From NCBI GenBank assembly GCA_019247715.1, contig JAFBAO010000064.1:1-64000 (forward strand): 64,000 bases of DNA, given 5' to 3'. Shown here piece by piece: positions 63,038 to 64,000 of the stretch. The notes beneath the pieces are model-generated. The model was given only the letters and a program-made list of their open reading frames with translations. It was not told the origin of the DNA and did not search any database. How positions within the stretch are numbered: position 1 is the first letter of the stretch; each line of letters opens with the position of its first letter. The position numbers and the translations under genes are program-made. Source of the stretch: Caulobacteraceae bacterium (lineage in GTDB: Bacteria > Pseudomonadota > Alphaproteobacteria > Caulobacterales > Caulobacteraceae).

Positions 63038-63891
63038 CGCATCCGCGCCTGGCCGTCCTTCTCGGCGCCCTTTTCGCCCTCGTGGCCGAAGCGTCGGGCG
63101 GGGCGGGCAGGCCGCTTCGCGTCATGTCGATCGAGGCCTGCGCCGACCAGCTGGTGCTGGCCCTCTTGCCGCCGGAACAGATCACCTCGGTCACCTGGCT
63201 GTCGCGCGATCCAGGGCTGTCGCTCATGGCGCGCCAGGCCCGCGGGGTGGGCGTCAACCACGGCGAGGCGGAGGAGGTGCTGCGCGACCATCCCGACCTC
63301 GTCGTCGCCGGCGGCTACACCTCCAGCGCGACCCGGGCGGCGCTCAGGAAGCTGGGCTACCCGTTGCTGGAGCTGCCGCCCATCGACAATTTCGACGACG
63401 TACGCCGATCGACCCTGACGGTGGCGCGTGCGGTGGGGGCCGAGGCGAAGGGTGCGGCGCTGGTGGCGCAGATGGACGCGGTGTTGCGCCAGCTCGCCTC
63501 CAGTCCCGCGCCCCGCGTGCGGGTCGCCGCCTGGGACAGCGCCCAAGTCTCGGTCCAGCCGAGCTCGATGTTCGATGCGGAGCTGAAGGCGGCGGGGGTG
63601 CGCAACGTCCTGGGCGCCAGGGCGCCGGCTGCGGAGGCCCTACTCGCGGCGGCCCCCGATCTCATCGTGCGAGGCGCGCCGCCGGACGCCCCCCCGGGGC
63701 GGCGGACCGACATCGCCGACAATCCGGTGGTCCGCCGGCTCTGGGGCGATCGGATCGTGGTCTTCGCGCAGGTCTATTACCTTTGCGGCACGCCGTTCTC
63801 GGCGGAGGGCGCGGCCCGGCTGCGCCAAGCGCTACGGGAAGCGGAGCGCCGCGCCAGAAGCGCGCCGCCGCGCGCGGCGGCGGCTCGATGA
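63034..63891 (+). CDS. btuF: Cobalamin ABC transporter substrate-binding protein
   Basis: A 285-residue periplasmic binding protein of the BtuF/FepB class. A signal peptide (LAVLLGALFALVAEASG) is followed by RVMSIEACADQLVLALLPPEQITSVTW and LRDHPDLVVAGGYTSSATRAALRKLG, the usual lobe-1 blocks. The TTG start at 63034 overlaps the btuB stop by four bases, so the frame before it is rejected. The next gene starts inside its stop codon, giving a tightly coupled cobalamin uptake operon. Confidence 0.9.
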   Translation: MTHPRLAVLLGALFALVAEASGGAGRPLRVMSIEACADQLVLALLPPEQITSVTWLSRDPGLSLMARQARGVGVNHGEAEEVLRDHPDLVVAGGYTSSATRAALRKLGYPLLELPPIDNFDDVRRSTLTVARAVGAEAKGAALVAQMDAVLRQLASSPAPRVRVAAWDSAQVSVQPSSMFDAELKAAGVRNVLGARAPAAEALLAAAPDLIVRGAPPDAPPGRRTDIADNPVVRRLWGDRIVVFAQVYYLCGTPFSAEGAARLRQALREAERRARSAPPRAAAAR

Positions 63892-64000
63892 GCGGCCGGA
63901 TCCTGGGGCCGGCGCTGGCGGCGGTGCTGGCCGCGAGCGCCTTGGCCTCGCTGCTGGCCGGGGAGATCTGGCTGCGTCCCGCGGAGGTGCTGAAGGCCTT
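63888..64000 (+). CDS. btuC: FecCD-type ABC permease, N-terminal part (cut by window end)
   Basis: The first 37 codons of a permease: MSGRILGPALAAVLAASA followed by LASLLAGEIWLRPAEVLKA. This matches the start of BtuC/FecCD permeases, in which a first membrane span is followed by an AxxxGxxxLxPxEV pattern. ATG at 63888 overlaps the btuF stop (ATGA). The rest lies beyond the window. Confidence 0.75.
   Translation, partial: MSGRILGPALAAVLAASALASLLAGEIWLRPAEVLKA

Overview
The window is about 64 kb of GC-rich DNA. It most likely comes from a Caulobacteraceae-type alphaproteobacterium, with Phenylobacterium or Caulobacter the closest guess. That placement is inference. It rests on the base composition, the abundance of TonB-dependent receptors, the SUMT-DUF2849-sulfite reductase-DUF934-cysH sulfur operon, a crtE/crtZ plus crtYIB carotenoid locus without crtW, and a periplasmic PaoABC-type aldehyde oxidoreductase. 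No rRNA or CRISPR array is present. One tRNA (Lys, CTT) is encoded.

Region 1 (1-27.5 kb) is an accessory catabolic block. It opens with an IS21-type end: five tandem 23-bp repeats and an istA scrap that runs into the 3' end of a TonB-dependent receptor. After that come a double-length GntR/FCD regulator, a steroid-dehydrogenase-like flavoprotein, a leftward MFS / 2-hydroxyacid dehydrogenase / Rieske oxygenase operon (the oxygenase carries a one-base frameshift), a GFA protein, a D-aminoacylase-like amidohydrolase, a cytochrome P450, an F420/FMN luciferase-like oxidoreductase, an SDR and a TetR regulator. The block ends with two alpha/beta-hydrolase-domain proteins around a second TonB receptor and an orphan exported protein, then a cyclase-family protein and a PaaI-type thioesterase. 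Three short stubs resembling the N-terminal part of IS6-family transposases, and a possible broken P450 start, lie between these genes. The block therefore looks assembled and eroded by mobile elements. Together the genes suggest import and oxidative breakdown of a hydrophobic, terpenoid- or steroid-like compound. The substrate is inference.

Region 2 (27.5-38.5 kb) returns to core-type genes. A 226-bp non-coding segment bounded by perfect 17-bp inverted repeats lies just before tRNA-Lys. Next are an Hpt phosphotransfer protein coupled to a WaaC-like heptosyltransferase, a LysR regulator divergent from an assimilatory sulfate/sulfite reduction operon, a single-domain response regulator, exported proteins, an S1/P1 nuclease and a Nudix hydrolase.

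Region 3 (38.5-46.7 kb) is the carotenoid locus. Rightward crtE, an ABC-2 exporter pair and crtZ are tightly packed and converge on leftward crtY-crtI-crtB. The predicted end product is zeaxanthin. The ABC exporter inside the crtE-crtZ operon is the most intriguing functional arrangement here. folD follows.

Region 4 (46.7-64 kb) holds two DUF1003 membrane proteins, a sterol-desaturase-family hydroxylase, a LOG-family protein, a glyoxalase, a patatin phospholipase, lipoproteins, a Tat-exported PaoABC-like molybdenum enzyme, a D/N/R-rich secreted protein and an AsmA-like protein. It ends with a cobalamin riboswitch driving btuB-btuF-btuC, the last gene being cut by the window end. A degraded cation-diffusion-facilitator fragment sits between the AsmA gene and the riboswitch.
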